A program made the position numbers and the translations under genes. Positions 1 through 9,079 of a DNA stretch of 61,320 nucleotides are shown here, piece by piece. Where the stretch lies: assembly GCA_937897325.1 (NCBI GenBank), contig CALCOY010000092.1, positions 1 through 61,320 of the forward strand. Reading direction: 5' to 3'. This stretch comes from an uncultured Shimia sp. GTDB lineage: Bacteria; Pseudomonadota; Alphaproteobacteria; Rhodobacterales; Rhodobacteraceae. The notes beneath the pieces are model-generated. The model worked only from the letters and a program-made list of their open reading frames with translations. It did not search any database and was not told the origin of the DNA. Position 1 is the stretch's first letter. Each line of letters starts with the position of its first letter.

Positions 1-152
1 CTTCAGGCGCTTTGGGCCGAGGTCTTGAACGTGCCTTCGGTGTCGCTGCACGAAAGCTTCTACGATCTGGGCGGCGACAGCCTGTCAGCCCTGACCGTGA
101 TCATGCGGATGGAGGCGCTTGGCCTTGATCCCGACACGGCGCGCATGATCTT
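1..152. repeat. Terminal direct repeat (identical to 61169-61320)
   Basis: Bases 1-152 are identical to 61169-61320 and to the first carrier copy at 60635-60786. After base 152 this copy reads tgatggcaaaacc while the 60635 copy continues cgatggcaagacc, so the window ends where the copies diverge. This is what a contig opened within a repeat looks like. It fits a circular molecule of 61,168 bp, though a repeat-broken contig with further material is also possible. Confidence 0.85.
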
Positions 153-1341
153 TGATGGCAAAACCATTGCCGCGATCGCGGGTGCGGATGGTCCCGCCCC
201 GGTACTGGAACCTGTCGCGGCCCCCGCAGCACCACCGCCTGAAACGCCCTCCACCGCTCCGGCCACGCCGGAAAAGGGCGGGCTCAGCTTTGCCGAGATG
301 ATGAATGCGGTCCATGCAACGCGCGGCGTGCTCATCCTCTGGGTCGTCGTCGTGCATTGGCTGCCCGGCGTTCTGGCGCGGATCGCGGGCGACGCGGCCT
401 GGATCTACGAGGCGATGAACCCGGCCCTGCGCTATGGCACGCCCGGATTTGCCATGGTTTTCGGGCTGGGCGTCGGCGCGCTTGGCCTGCAGCATTATGC
501 CAAGAACCGCGACATGTTCCTGAAGGGCAACCGGCTCAACGTGATGCTGGTGGGCGGCGGCGTGCTGATCATGGCACTGATCCGGCTGGCGGCAGTCAGC
601 ACCGATGGCGAACCCTTCGGGCCCTATACGGTGTCGTTCCTTTTCTATTCGGCCATCGCCTACTACGCGCTGGCGATGCTGACGATGCCACTGATCATGC
701 GGGTGCTTCATATGGGCCCCGACAGGCTTTTGACCGCCCTGCTGGTGGGCGCGATCTGCATGGCGCTGCACGAATTCCTGGCCACGACCGTCGCACCGCT
801 GAAACCGGGTGGCGTGCTGGAGCTGATGAAGATCCTGCTCACGGCGAAATACGGCTATTTCCACATGACCGCTTACGTGATGGTGGGTGTTGCGATGGGG
901 ATCCTTCTGCGGCGCTGGCATGGCTCTGCGCGGCTCTCGCAGGATATGGGCTTTTACGGGCTGGCCCTGATCATCTTGGGATCGGTCGTGCTTTATGAGG
1001 TGCGAGGCGATGCGGATCTGATGAATTTCGGGCGCGTCCACCCCTGGCACCTGATGATCTATGCCGGTGTCACGCTCTGGATCATCGCGATCTTCTGCCG
1101 GATCAACCGCGGCAATGCGCGCGGGGCGGGCCCGATCATCCGCTATGGCAACGCATTTGCGATCACCAGCGGGATCCTCGCCCTGCCGATCTTTGTGGGC
1201 CACGAGATCGTCATCCCGATCAAGTCGCTGCTGGAGAATCTCGGCCTGCCAGGCAGCATTGCGTTGCTGATCCCGCTGCTTTTGTTCCTGGGCGGTCTTG
1301 CCTTCGGCTATGTCCGGCTGATGAAGTTTCTCGTGCGATAA
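1..1341 (+). CDS. Carrier domain plus membrane acyltransferase-like domain (3' part of a fused gene, 5' end at 59315)
   Basis: The reading frame is open from base 1 and ends with TAA at 1339-1341. It has no start of its own: the 5' end lies across the window edge. The first ~55 codons are a peptidyl/acyl carrier domain with DLGGDSLSAL, whose phosphopantetheine serine is at bases 79-81. A Pro/Ala-rich linker follows, then about ten hydrophobic segments opening with RGVLILWVVVVHW, like the RG(L)..H start of acyltransferase-3 (Acyl_transf_3/OpgC-like) membrane proteins. The same 152 bases end the window in the same frame, so on a closed circle this continues the adenylation-carrier protein of 59315-61320 and gives 1,064 residues. 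The carrier assignment is firm. The acyltransferase assignment is by fold and opening motif only. A role in moving an acyl group from carrier to exported glycan is inferred. Confidence 0.8.
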   Translation, partial: LQALWAEVLNVPSVSLHESFYDLGGDSLSALTVIMRMEALGLDPDTARMIFDGKTIAAIAGADGPAPVLEPVAAPAAPPPETPSTAPATPEKGGLSFAEMMNAVHATRGVLILWVVVVHWLPGVLARIAGDAAWIYEAMNPALRYGTPGFAMVFGLGVGALGLQHYAKNRDMFLKGNRLNVMLVGGGVLIMALIRLAAVSTDGEPFGPYTVSFLFYSAIAYYALAMLTMPLIMRVLHMGPDRLLTALLVGAICMALHEFLATTVAPLKPGGVLELMKILLTAKYGYFHMTAYVMVGVAMGILLRRWHGSARLSQDMGFYGLALIILGSVVLYEVRGDADLMNFGRVHPWHLMIYAGVTLWIIAIFCRINRGNARGAGPIIRYGNAFAITSGILALPIFVGHEIVIPIKSLLENLGLPGSIALLIPLLLFLGGLAFGYVRLMKFLVR

Positions 1342-1356
1342 AAGACATGCGCCAAT

Positions 1357-1384
1357 AAAAAGGCCCGCGTGATGCGGGCCTTTT
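1357..1384. terminator. Bidirectional intrinsic terminator
   Basis: A stem aaaaaggcccgc (1357-1368) pairs with gcgggcctttt (1374-1384) around the loop gtgat. It carries A-runs on one side and T-runs on the other, so it can end transcripts from both strands. It sits between the convergent stop codons of the acyltransferase gene (1341) and the beta-helix gene (1389). Confidence 0.85.
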
Positions 1385-1388
1385 GCAG

Positions 1389-3641
1389 TCAGCTTTCGAG
1401 AGCAGGCTCAAAAGCACCCTCCGACACCGTACTTCGGGACAGCGGGGCCAGAATATCGGCGCGAAGGCGCCCGCTGAAATCGTCAAGCGCCGTCTCATCC
1501 GTGGCTGCCCCGATCGCAGGACAGCCCGCCAGCGGCACAGGGACAAAGCCATTCTCTGCATTGGAAAATTCCGTCTGCAGATCCGGGCTTTCACCAGGCA
1601 CGAGCCGGCCCACGTAGTAAGGTGTAAATTTCGGCTCCATATCCAGCGGACCTGCTGGTCCGAAACCCGGCACGTCCGGCGCGTGGATCAGATTGTTTGT
1701 CAGGCGCACATCCTCGAAATCTTCGAACCGGCCGATGCGCATATCACCGGGCACACGGCCCGCCTCGCGCAGGTCGATGATTGTGTTGTTGCGCATGATT
1801 ACCGGCATCTCGTGTGAAAGACCCTTGTTAGGACGTTGGCGCCCAACACCCTTCCAGCTCGACATCGGGGTGGTCGGTGCCGGATAGAACGTGTCGGAGG
1901 CTACGAAATACTGGCTGAAGTTCTTCTCAACCCGCTGCGCGCCCATGATGACGACGTTGTTTTCAAAGAGAACGCCACCAAAGCCCGACCCCATCATGCC
2001 CCCGCAGGCGATGACATGCACCGATTTCGAAACCTTCAGATCAATTGCAGGCGTGCCGTCATTACCCGCCGTCGGGCCAAAGTAGAAGGCCGCACCTTCC
2101 GACAAGCACTGGCTGAAATTCATCGCATAGCCCGGCTCGCCCACAGCGTTGGGCCGCACGCAAAGCTGGATCGTATTCTGCGTCGAGAGGAACCCGGTCG
2201 AGATCGAATTGCCCGGCCAAGCATTGGTCGAGAAGAGATCCGACTGCACGATCGCGCAATCGCCATTCATCCGGTTGGTCCGATAAGGTCCGTGATCCGC
2301 ATAGAACGGGGCGGCGCCTTCGGCCTTGCCCGGCACCCTCAGCGTCATGGGGTTCTGCGCCAATGTGCAGCCGATGATCGCATGTTCGCGCGCATCATTC
2401 TGGAAGAAGGCGAAGTTGCCCCAGTTGGTGCATTCGGTGCTCGACAGGACCCAGCGTTGCGGCCCCCCTGGAGAGATATGTGTCATGAACCCGCTGAAGC
2501 GGCAATCATGCACAGTAAGATCCTGAACCGAGATATCGATCGCGTTCTTGGGCACGAAATCGGGCGGGGCAGAGGGGTCATAGCCATCGTTGAATTCGAC
2601 CCCCCAGATGGCATAGCCCGCCTCGTCCCCGTCGTGCCATTGCAGGAACATGCGTTCAGGGATGATCGGGTCTGCCCCGGTCCCAAAGGCTCCGATCTGC
2701 ATTTCGCGCGGGCGGTCGAGGTTGATGTTCGGATGGGTCTGGCCGCGTTCCAGCAGCAGTCGCACACGTGAACTCGTGCTGTAATGCGATTTGGCCGACC
2801 CCCAGGACACGACATAGCGCGCGCCATCCGGGCCACCCGTCGTTGTTCCGCTGGGCGCGATGCAGATCGTCCGCGTACCCGCAAAGACCACATCCGGATC
2901 TTCGAGTGTGACGATGTAGGGATCAGAGGTAAAGCGGTTGCCCGCCCGATCTGTCACTGTCAGCGTCACACCGTAATCACCGGGTCGCTCATAGGTATGG
3001 GCGCCCACATGGTCGTAGGACACGTTGGCGTTGATCCCATGGACCGTCGCAAAATCGGGGCGCATCCGCTTATGGACGCTGCCCGGATCGCCGTAATTCC
3101 ATTCCCAGTGCAGTTCTTTGGACGGATCAAGCACCCCCATCCCGTCGACCTCGGCACTGAAGACAAAGCCAGCCGGGGCGGTGGCCGTTGTCCGGGTGCT
3201 GGTGATGCGGATCGAAGGGGCCGCCGCCATTTCTGGCGCTACGGGTTTGACTGCGGACCAGTCCGAATTCACATTTGTGACCCGATCATTCTGATCGCGC
3301 CAGACGATTGCCATCTGAACCGACGCCATGCCGTTGGCGGGAATGCGGATATGCCGCGGCTTGTTGAGGCGATTGCCCAGGGGCAAGGTGACCGGATCGC
3401 CGTTGTTGACCCGCACCCGAAAAGCCTCTGCCGCATAGCCGTCAGGGGCATCGGGCAGGGCGGAGATATCGACCAAAGCGGTATCGCCCGTCAGGCTGGG
3501 CTCGGAGAGTGCGGACCATTGACTGTCGGCCAGTCCCGCAAGACCCGATGCGCGATAGCTGGGGATCGACACAATTGACCGGCCCGCCGCAATGACCACG
3601 GCAGATCCGTCAAGCAATCCTGAGATTTGACCAATTGGCAT
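1389..3641 (-). CDS. PKD plus right-handed beta-helix protein, spike/fibre-like
   Basis: A 750-residue protein from the ATG at 3641, which overlaps the TGA of the upstream gene by one base (TGATG) and has CAGGAG about 8 nt before it. An in-frame start 10 codons upstream is less likely. Residues ~150-245 look like a PKD domain (AHTYERPGDYGVTLTVTDRAG). Residues ~290-650 are a parallel beta-helix rich in N/G turns, with phrases such as DLTVHDCRFSGF and VLFENNVVIMG. No signal peptide is visible, which is unusual for a secreted lyase and usual for a virion or tail component. It is last in a coupled three-gene unit headed by a Rcc01079-type spike-base protein. Binding or cleavage of surface polysaccharide is inferred from fold and context. 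No catalytic residues can be assigned. Confidence 0.7.
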   Translation of the reverse strand: MPIGQISGLLDGSAVVIAAGRSIVSIPSYRASGLAGLADSQWSALSEPSLTGDTALVDISALPDAPDGYAAEAFRVRVNNGDPVTLPLGNRLNKPRHIRIPANGMASVQMAIVWRDQNDRVTNVNSDWSAVKPVAPEMAAAPSIRITSTRTTATAPAGFVFSAEVDGMGVLDPSKELHWEWNYGDPGSVHKRMRPDFATVHGINANVSYDHVGAHTYERPGDYGVTLTVTDRAGNRFTSDPYIVTLEDPDVVFAGTRTICIAPSGTTTGGPDGARYVVSWGSAKSHYSTSSRVRLLLERGQTHPNINLDRPREMQIGAFGTGADPIIPERMFLQWHDGDEAGYAIWGVEFNDGYDPSAPPDFVPKNAIDISVQDLTVHDCRFSGFMTHISPGGPQRWVLSSTECTNWGNFAFFQNDAREHAIIGCTLAQNPMTLRVPGKAEGAAPFYADHGPYRTNRMNGDCAIVQSDLFSTNAWPGNSISTGFLSTQNTIQLCVRPNAVGEPGYAMNFSQCLSEGAAFYFGPTAGNDGTPAIDLKVSKSVHVIACGGMMGSGFGGVLFENNVVIMGAQRVEKNFSQYFVASDTFYPAPTTPMSSWKGVGRQRPNKGLSHEMPVIMRNNTIIDLREAGRVPGDMRIGRFEDFEDVRLTNNLIHAPDVPGFGPAGPLDMEPKFTPYYVGRLVPGESPDLQTEFSNAENGFVPVPLAGCPAIGAATDETALDDFSGRLRADILAPLSRSTVSEGAFEPALES

Positions 3642-5020
3642 CAGATCGCTCCTGCTGAAAAGTTGTCCCAACGGATGGTGTTGGCCCGGTAATGGCCTAT
3701 ACCCACCGAACCGGGCCCGGTGATATGCGTGCTGGTGGCCGAGATGACCGTGCTGCCGTTCCAGTCGACCTCGATGGTCGACCCGACACAGCGTAGCACC
3801 AGCCGGTAAGAGGCATTGTCCTCAGCCGGATCCGGAATGGCGCTGCCCAGGGATGTCGTATTGCCGTTGACAACCCGGTAAAGCTGGATCCGGTTCTGCG
3901 CTTTGTTGAGACGGGCATAATAGGAATTGCGACTCGATCCGGTGCCCTGCACCCGCGCGATCAGGCCCAGGCCTGCCCCGAACGTGCCGGTCAGGATGTC
4001 TGCCGCCACCTCACAATCGGTCAGACTGACACCGTCAAGGGCATAGAATTCCGACCCACCGCTTGATTTGTTCGGGAACAATCGGCCAGCATCCAGCAAC
4101 GGTGGTGTGGTGCCGACACCGACATTGATCCAGTTTTGGCCCGTATCTGTCTGGTGCGCGGTCAGTGGGGTATTGTCAGGCCCCACGAATGTGTCTGTGT
4201 AGATGACAGCAGAGGCCGGGATATCGATACCTGTATTGAGCGCCTCACGGCTTGTGCCAAGGCTATCGCTGACCACTTCCCCGCGCAGAAGGGTGTAGCC
4301 TTCATCTGCCGCCTCTGCGGTATAACTGGCCGCAACCGCCCCCTGAATGGGCACACGGTCACCGATATTTTCAGTGTTCGTGCGGAAGCGATACCATTGA
4401 TAGGCCCGTGTCTCGACCCCGTTCACCCCTTCCGAGGCGGCCAGGGCAGGAATGGCGTTCAGGACCTCACCGACAGCCGCATCACCCGACACCGGCACGG
4501 TGGCCAGAATGACCGGCCTTGTGATGTATTCAGCCAGGTCCAGCATATAGGTGCCATTGTAGGGCGCGTCCGATCCGCTCATATCAAGCGGGTAAAGGCC
4601 CGAGGTCGCCATCGGGTTGCGCTCGATCAGGGCTTCGTTTCCGACCGCCGAAATGACACGTACCGCAAAATCCACGATCGTCGTGCCGGCATCGAAAACG
4701 GCGCTGTTGCCCGCACTGTCGGTGACGTTAATGCGAAACCCGGCAACGGTATCTTCAGCCAGTGGTGCCGTGGCATTGGTGGCATCTCCTGTGAAGGTCA
4801 CGCTCACATCGCTGATCGTGCCCTTGTTCGAGGTGAAATTCGCAGGGGCGATCATATCCGCATAGCCCGGCATGTCCGAAATCGCCTGCCCGTCATAAAT
4901 GACAGAAACGGCAGGGATGATGATCGTTTCAAGGCGGGCGGGCGTCGGCGGTGATGTCACCGGCAGGCCAATAAGCCCTGGTGGCGCGGACAGGCTGCAA
5001 GCAACACTGATGTCCGTCAT
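3641..5020 (-). CDS. Ig-like and LamG/concanavalin-like protein of the spike cassette
   Basis: A 459-residue protein. The N-terminal half has two Ig/bacteriophage-type beta-sandwich stretches (GTISDVSVTFTGDAT; GEVLNAIPALAASEGVNG; YQWYRFR). The C-terminal ~190 residues resemble a laminin-G/DUF1080 lectin-like beta-sandwich (LTDCEVAADILTG, YYARLNKAQNRIQLYRV, YRLVLRCVGSTIEVDWNG). There is no signal peptide. Its ATG overlaps the TGA of the 86-codon gene before it, and its own TGA overlaps the next ATG, so all three genes are probably translationally coupled. In Rhodobacter capsulatus the head spike pairs the small base GhsA with the larger GhsB. This gene occupies the GhsB position, but homology to GhsB cannot be confirmed by eye. 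Confidence 0.6.
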   Translation of the reverse strand: MTDISVACSLSAPPGLIGLPVTSPPTPARLETIIIPAVSVIYDGQAISDMPGYADMIAPANFTSNKGTISDVSVTFTGDATNATAPLAEDTVAGFRINVTDSAGNSAVFDAGTTIVDFAVRVISAVGNEALIERNPMATSGLYPLDMSGSDAPYNGTYMLDLAEYITRPVILATVPVSGDAAVGEVLNAIPALAASEGVNGVETRAYQWYRFRTNTENIGDRVPIQGAVAASYTAEAADEGYTLLRGEVVSDSLGTSREALNTGIDIPASAVIYTDTFVGPDNTPLTAHQTDTGQNWINVGVGTTPPLLDAGRLFPNKSSGGSEFYALDGVSLTDCEVAADILTGTFGAGLGLIARVQGTGSSRNSYYARLNKAQNRIQLYRVVNGNTTSLGSAIPDPAEDNASYRLVLRCVGSTIEVDWNGSTVISATSTHITGPGSVGIGHYRANTIRWDNFSAGAI

Positions 5021-5280
5021 CAGTACATCACCACAATACCGGTTGCCGTTGTGCCTGTGGCATGGATCCGGCGCGCGCGCAGGGGAAAGACAACGCCCGC
5101 TCCAACAAAAAGCGTCACCGTATCACCACGCAACGTCGTCACGCGCACGGCACCGCTTTCGGCCACGTTCAGACCGCGGCTGACAATGGCTATGTCTGCG
5201 GCGTCATCCGGGGTGATCGCAATGGCATGAGCGGGCGGGCTCGACAGACCTTCGGCGTGGTCACTAAACTTGTCAGTCAT
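5020..5280 (-). CDS. Spike base protein, Rcc01079 (GhsA)-like
   Basis: An 86-residue protein with the features I associate with the Rcc01079 spike-base family: an opening MTDKFSDHAEGLSSPPAHA, a central ITPDDAADIA, a beta-rich middle and the ending RRIHATGTTATGIVVMY. In R. capsulatus this family forms the base of the gene transfer agent head spike, which helps particles bind recipient capsule. It is first in a coupled minus-strand unit and its promoter must lie in 5281-5565. No capsid, portal, terminase or tail gene is present, so this is an orphan spike module and not a GTA cluster. Family assignment is from memory of the pattern, and alignment would settle it. Confidence 0.7.
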   Translation of the reverse strand: MTDKFSDHAEGLSSPPAHAIAITPDDAADIAIVSRGLNVAESGAVRVTTLRGDTVTLFVGAGVVFPLRARRIHATGTTATGIVVMY

Positions 5281-5565
5281 CTCTCAGTCCTTGTTGTGGC
5301 GTTGGGATCAGGGTCCGTGACGAAGGGGCAAGTCCCCCAAAAGCGCCTCCTCGCTCCAGAGCCGCCCTCGAAAAACCCTTCGCCCGCATGGCAAGGCCAA
5401 AGCTCTATCAATGAATTTTTAACGAAATCCTTGACCACCGAACGGTGCCCGACTGGCCGAGATCAGCCTGTTTGCCCAAGGGGTCTCGACGGAAAAGTCC
5501 GGCCTATGCCATAAGGTGGCCACAGCTGTGTGGTATTTGTCCTGGCATGGAAGAAGATCTTGAAC
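5281..5565. other. Divergent intergenic region, spike cassette / glycan operon
   Basis: These 285 bases separate the leftward spike-base gene from the rightward glycosyltransferase operon and must hold promoters for both. I see an AT-rich patch at 5401-5425 and TTGACC at 5431, but no convincing -10 at a proper distance, no tRNA and no further open frame with coding character. Confidence 0.4.
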
Positions 5566-6750
5566 ATGCTGAACGATTTGCGCACGCATCTGGCCCCATA
5601 CGCTTTGAGAAAACCGGTCTCACATCTGGTGCGGCCCTTGCTGAAACGTCCCACTGTGCGCCACGCCGGGCGCATGGCACATGTTTATTATGAGCCCAAT
5701 CGGATCAGCTTTTCCCAGATCTACCCGCTGTTTTTTCATGCCGCCGCGATACATGAACGGCACGATGTGGCCTTGCGGGCCTTTCCTGTCTCCGAAGCAT
5801 TGGCAGGGCACAGCCATGGCGGGGCCGACATCATCATCTTTCAGCCCTGGTTCACGACCGATCCGGACCGTCTGAAAGCCACGCTCGCGCGGTTGCGCCA
5901 GCAAAACCCGGAAGCGACGATCGCCTTCTTCGACAGCTTTGCCCATAACGATCTGCGTCTGGGGCGCCATGTCGACCCGTTCATTGATCTATATGTGAAA
6001 AAGTCGCTGTTCCGGGACCGGTCACTCTATCAGGTGCCCCGGCGCGGCGACACGAACCTAACCGAATATTACGGCGATCTCTATGGCATTGATCAGCCCC
6101 TTGTAGATTGGGAAACGCCGGAGGCGATCCTGCCGAAACTGCGCACAGGCGCCAATTTCCTCACCGCCCCGCAATTCGCCAGCCCCTTGGTGAAGACACC
6201 TCGTCTGGAGCATACGCCCAAGATCCATGATATCCACGCCCGCATGGCGACAAAGGGATCACCCTGGTATCAGGCCATGCGCGAGGCTGCACTGTCTGCG
6301 GTCAAATCCAGCGGGGCCGGGCGGATCCTGACCGAGGGCAGCGTGCCTTGGGCCGAATACATGCGGGAAATGCGGGCTGCACGCCTTTGCTTCAGCCCCT
6401 TTGGATATGGCGAGATCTGCTGGCGCGACATCGAGGCTTTCATGACCGGTTCGGTCCTCCTCAAACCCGATATGAGCCATCTGGAAACCCGGCCAGACCT
6501 TTACGTGGCCGGGGAAACGTATCTGCCCGTCAAATGGGATTTCTCCGATCTGGGGGATGTCGCCCGAAAGGCGCTGGCCGACTCGGAACGTTGCGTTGCA
6601 ATTGCCGAAACCGCTTATGAACGGATGCACATCTATATAGCAAAAGCCGGTTTTGCCGACGACATGCACTATCTTTTTACCGCAAAGCAGATGCCACAGG
6701 CTGGCAACTGTCGAGACGGAAAAGCTTATGCTAAGGACGCGCCAAAATGA
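5566..6750 (+). CDS. Glycosyltransferase (GT1/exostosin-like fold)
   Basis: A 394-residue protein from ATG 5566, preceded by a GAAGAAGA purine run. A GTG at 5530 is an alternative start. Residues ~274-293 (LCFSPFGYGEICWRDIEAFM) match the nucleotide-sugar binding segment of exostosin/GT-B-like transferases, where the acidic pair holds the donor. A later VGTSVL-like element reads MTGSVLLKPDM. No membrane segments are seen, so it is cytoplasmic or peripheral. It is the first gene of a seven-gene plus-strand operon. It should add one sugar to the lipid-linked repeat unit; donor and linkage cannot be told. Confidence 0.65.
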   Translation: MLNDLRTHLAPYALRKPVSHLVRPLLKRPTVRHAGRMAHVYYEPNRISFSQIYPLFFHAAAIHERHDVALRAFPVSEALAGHSHGGADIIIFQPWFTTDPDRLKATLARLRQQNPEATIAFFDSFAHNDLRLGRHVDPFIDLYVKKSLFRDRSLYQVPRRGDTNLTEYYGDLYGIDQPLVDWETPEAILPKLRTGANFLTAPQFASPLVKTPRLEHTPKIHDIHARMATKGSPWYQAMREAALSAVKSSGAGRILTEGSVPWAEYMREMRAARLCFSPFGYGEICWRDIEAFMTGSVLLKPDMSHLETRPDLYVAGETYLPVKWDFSDLGDVARKALADSERCVAIAETAYERMHIYIAKAGFADDMHYLFTAKQMPQAGNCRDGKAYAKDAPK

Positions 6751-6760
6751 CGAGGAGCGT

Positions 6761-7561
6761 ATGATCGACTGGTCTCATCTGCAAAGCCGCGGCAGCGGCC
6801 TGTGCGGTCCGATCCATGTGAACATGGACAACCGCATGGCGTTCCTCGAGGATATCGAGGCGCATTTGCAGGCGCGCAAGGGCTTTGCCGTGGCCACACT
6901 GAACCTCGATCATGTGGTCAAGATCCGGCGCGATCCGGCGTTCTGTGCGGCCTATGCCGCCCACAGTCACATCACTGCCGACGGCAACCCGATCGTCTGG
7001 TTTTCCAAACTGGCCGGACATGAGGTCGATCTGATGCCCGGTTCGGAAATGATCAGCCCCGTGGTCAGCCTTGCCGCGCAACACGATGTGCCTGTTGCCC
7101 TGCTGGGTGCAACCGAAGCCTCGCTTGATCAGGCGGCCACGGCGCTCATGCAGGCCTATCCGGGGCTTCGTATTGTCGCGCGTATCGCGCCCCCGATGGG
7201 GTTTGAGCCCACAGGGCATGACGCCGACAGATGCATAGAGGAATTGCGCCAAAGCGGGACCCGCTTGTGTTTTCTGGCACTTGGTGCCCCGAAGCAGGAA
7301 CGCTTTGCCGTTCACGCCGCGCGCGCTCTGCCGGAAACTGGCTTCATGTCGATCGGGGCCGGGCTTGATTTCATCTCGGGCGCCCAGACACGCGCGCCAA
7401 TGGTGGTGCAAAAGCTGGCCCTCGAATGGCTTTGGCGACTTTCGCAAAACCCGCAAAGACTGGCCGCGCGCTATGGAGCCTGCATCGCCATTCTGCCCCG
7501 GCTTTTGATTTCGGCCGTGCAAAGCCGCCAGATCGGTCCGGAACGCCGAGGTGCGGGATGA
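6761..7561 (+). CDS. WecG/TagA/CpsF family glycosyltransferase (GT26)
   Basis: A 266-residue protein. The ATG at 6761 is chosen because GAGGAG lies just upstream and upstream in-frame codons overlap the previous gene. The family signature is clear: LNLDHVVKIRRD near the N-terminus, TADGNPIVW at ~72-80 with the catalytic Asp, and GAPKQE at ~175-180. The family transfers ManNAcA, ManNAc or glucose to undecaprenyl-linked acceptors at the inner face of the membrane. It lies 10 nt after the first transferase and its TGA overlaps the ATG of the polymerase gene. It therefore probably adds the second or a later sugar of the repeat unit. Confidence 0.85.
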   Translation: MIDWSHLQSRGSGLCGPIHVNMDNRMAFLEDIEAHLQARKGFAVATLNLDHVVKIRRDPAFCAAYAAHSHITADGNPIVWFSKLAGHEVDLMPGSEMISPVVSLAAQHDVPVALLGATEASLDQAATALMQAYPGLRIVARIAPPMGFEPTGHDADRCIEELRQSGTRLCFLALGAPKQERFAVHAARALPETGFMSIGAGLDFISGAQTRAPMVVQKLALEWLWRLSQNPQRLAARYGACIAILPRLLISAVQSRQIGPERRGAG

Positions 7562-9078
7562 TCCCGCCGCTCGCAGCACTTTATGCATGGCCCATCGTGG
7601 TCATGATCCTCTATCGCAGATACGATCTGACGACGGCGCTGATCCTGTCGCTGATTCCGGCCTATCTGCTGCTGCCGGTGCGCGTGGGCGTGGATTTTCC
7701 GGTCCTGCCGCGCTTTGACAAATTCTCGATCCCGCTTCTCTCGGCCCTGCTTTTCAGTTTCATAGCCCTGCGACAACTGAGTGCAAACCGCCGCAAGAAC
7801 ATGCCCCTAGGCGTTCTGCCCGGCTTTCTGCCTCGCGATCCCATCATGCTGGGGCTGGTTGTTCTGTTCATCGGCGGTGCGTTCCTGACCCCGCTGACCA
7901 ACAGCGACACTTTGCGATACGGGCCAAAAACGCTGCAGGGCCTGCGCCCCTATGATGCCTTTTCCTCGGCCATGGTGGCGGGCATGTCGTTGCTGCCTTT
8001 GCTGCTGGCCCGGAAATATCTGGGCCATCCCGATGCGCATCGCAGACTTCTCATCATTATTGCCGGCTGCGGCATCCTCTATGCTTTCCTCGCCCTGATC
8101 GAGATCCGCCTGTCCCCCCAGCTCAGCAACTGGGTCTATGGGGTCAGCGTGCGTGACTGGGCCCAGCAAAAACGCGAAGGCGGCTTCCGCCCCGTTATCT
8201 TCCTGGAACATTCGCTTTGGCTGGGGATTTTCCTGGCCACCGCCACAATCGCGGCTTTCGCGGTTTGGCGCACCAAGATCAGCCAACAGCACAAACGCTT
8301 CATGTTCGGGGCAGGTCTGCTTTTGGTGACGGTGGTTCTCTCAAAGACCCTTGGCGCGCTGATGATCACACTGGTGCTGTTGCCTGTGATCCTGATGCTG
8401 AACGCGCGCCAGCAGATGCTGGCGGCAGCCATCATCGGGGGCGTCGTGGTGACCTATCCCCTGCTGCGATCTGCCGATCTGGTCCCGGTCGACAAGGTGG
8501 TGGGCTTTGCCATGAAAATCTCGCCCGAACGCGCCGGATCCCTGCAATACCGGCTCAACAACGAGGATATCCTGCTGGAAAAAGCCATGCAGCGCCCGGC
8601 CCTGGGCTGGGGGGGCTGGGGCCGCCCACGTGTCTATAATGAGAAGGGCGAAGACGAAAGCACCACGGACGGACGCTGGGTCATCAGCATCGGGCTGGGG
8701 GGCTTTGCGCGCTATTTTGCGGAATTCGGCCTTCTGACATTGCCCATGATCCTGCTGGCGCTCCGCAAACGGCGGTATGAGATCACCCTTATCACGTCCA
8801 GCTTATGCATCGTTCTGTGCGCCAATCTGGTCGACCTCATACCGAATGCGGGTCTGACCATGGTTACCTGGCTGATGGCAGGTGCTCTAATCGGGCGGTT
8901 GGAAATGGCGCGCGTAACCGACAGCGATGCGACCGCCCTTGAACCTGCCGGGCGACGACAGCAGCGCTATCACCGCGGCCCGCAGCCCGGCCTGGACACG
9001 GCCGCCCCAGCGACCGATAGGGCAGAGGGCCCGCGCTACACCCGTTTTGCCACCAAGTCCCGCAAGGCCGGGGTGTGA
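7558..9078 (+). CDS. Wzy/O-antigen ligase-like polysaccharide polymerase
   Basis: A 506-residue integral membrane protein starting at ATG 7558, which overlaps the upstream TGA (ATGA). There are about 10-12 hydrophobic segments. One long polar loop carries NWVYGVSVRDWAQQKREGG and FLEHSLWLGIF, and a second carries GWGGWGRPRVYNEKGE, the arrangement seen in Wzy/O-antigen-ligase/EpsE-type proteins. In Wzx/Wzy pathways such proteins join lipid-linked repeat units in the periplasm. The C-terminal ~45 residues are polar and poorly conserved looking. The neighbours, all glycan assembly genes, support the call. A ligase role cannot be excluded, but no lipid A core ligation is implied by the locus. Confidence 0.8.
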   Translation: MIPPLAALYAWPIVVMILYRRYDLTTALILSLIPAYLLLPVRVGVDFPVLPRFDKFSIPLLSALLFSFIALRQLSANRRKNMPLGVLPGFLPRDPIMLGLVVLFIGGAFLTPLTNSDTLRYGPKTLQGLRPYDAFSSAMVAGMSLLPLLLARKYLGHPDAHRRLLIIIAGCGILYAFLALIEIRLSPQLSNWVYGVSVRDWAQQKREGGFRPVIFLEHSLWLGIFLATATIAAFAVWRTKISQQHKRFMFGAGLLLVTVVLSKTLGALMITLVLLPVILMLNARQQMLAAAIIGGVVVTYPLLRSADLVPVDKVVGFAMKISPERAGSLQYRLNNEDILLEKAMQRPALGWGGWGRPRVYNEKGEDESTTDGRWVISIGLGGFARYFAEFGLLTLPMILLALRKRRYEITLITSSLCIVLCANLVDLIPNAGLTMVTWLMAGALIGRLEMARVTDSDATALEPAGRRQQRYHRGPQPGLDTAAPATDRAEGPRYTRFATKSRKAGV

Positions 9079-9079
9079 C

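Noticed and set aside
85-1203. A 372-codon minus-strand open frame
   Set aside because: It is antisense to the carrier/acyltransferase gene, rich in His/Arg/Gln, with no start signal or family.
1389-5280. A prophage or full gene transfer agent cluster
   Set aside because: Only the spike-like genes are present. No terminase, portal, capsid, protease or tail gene is found in the window.
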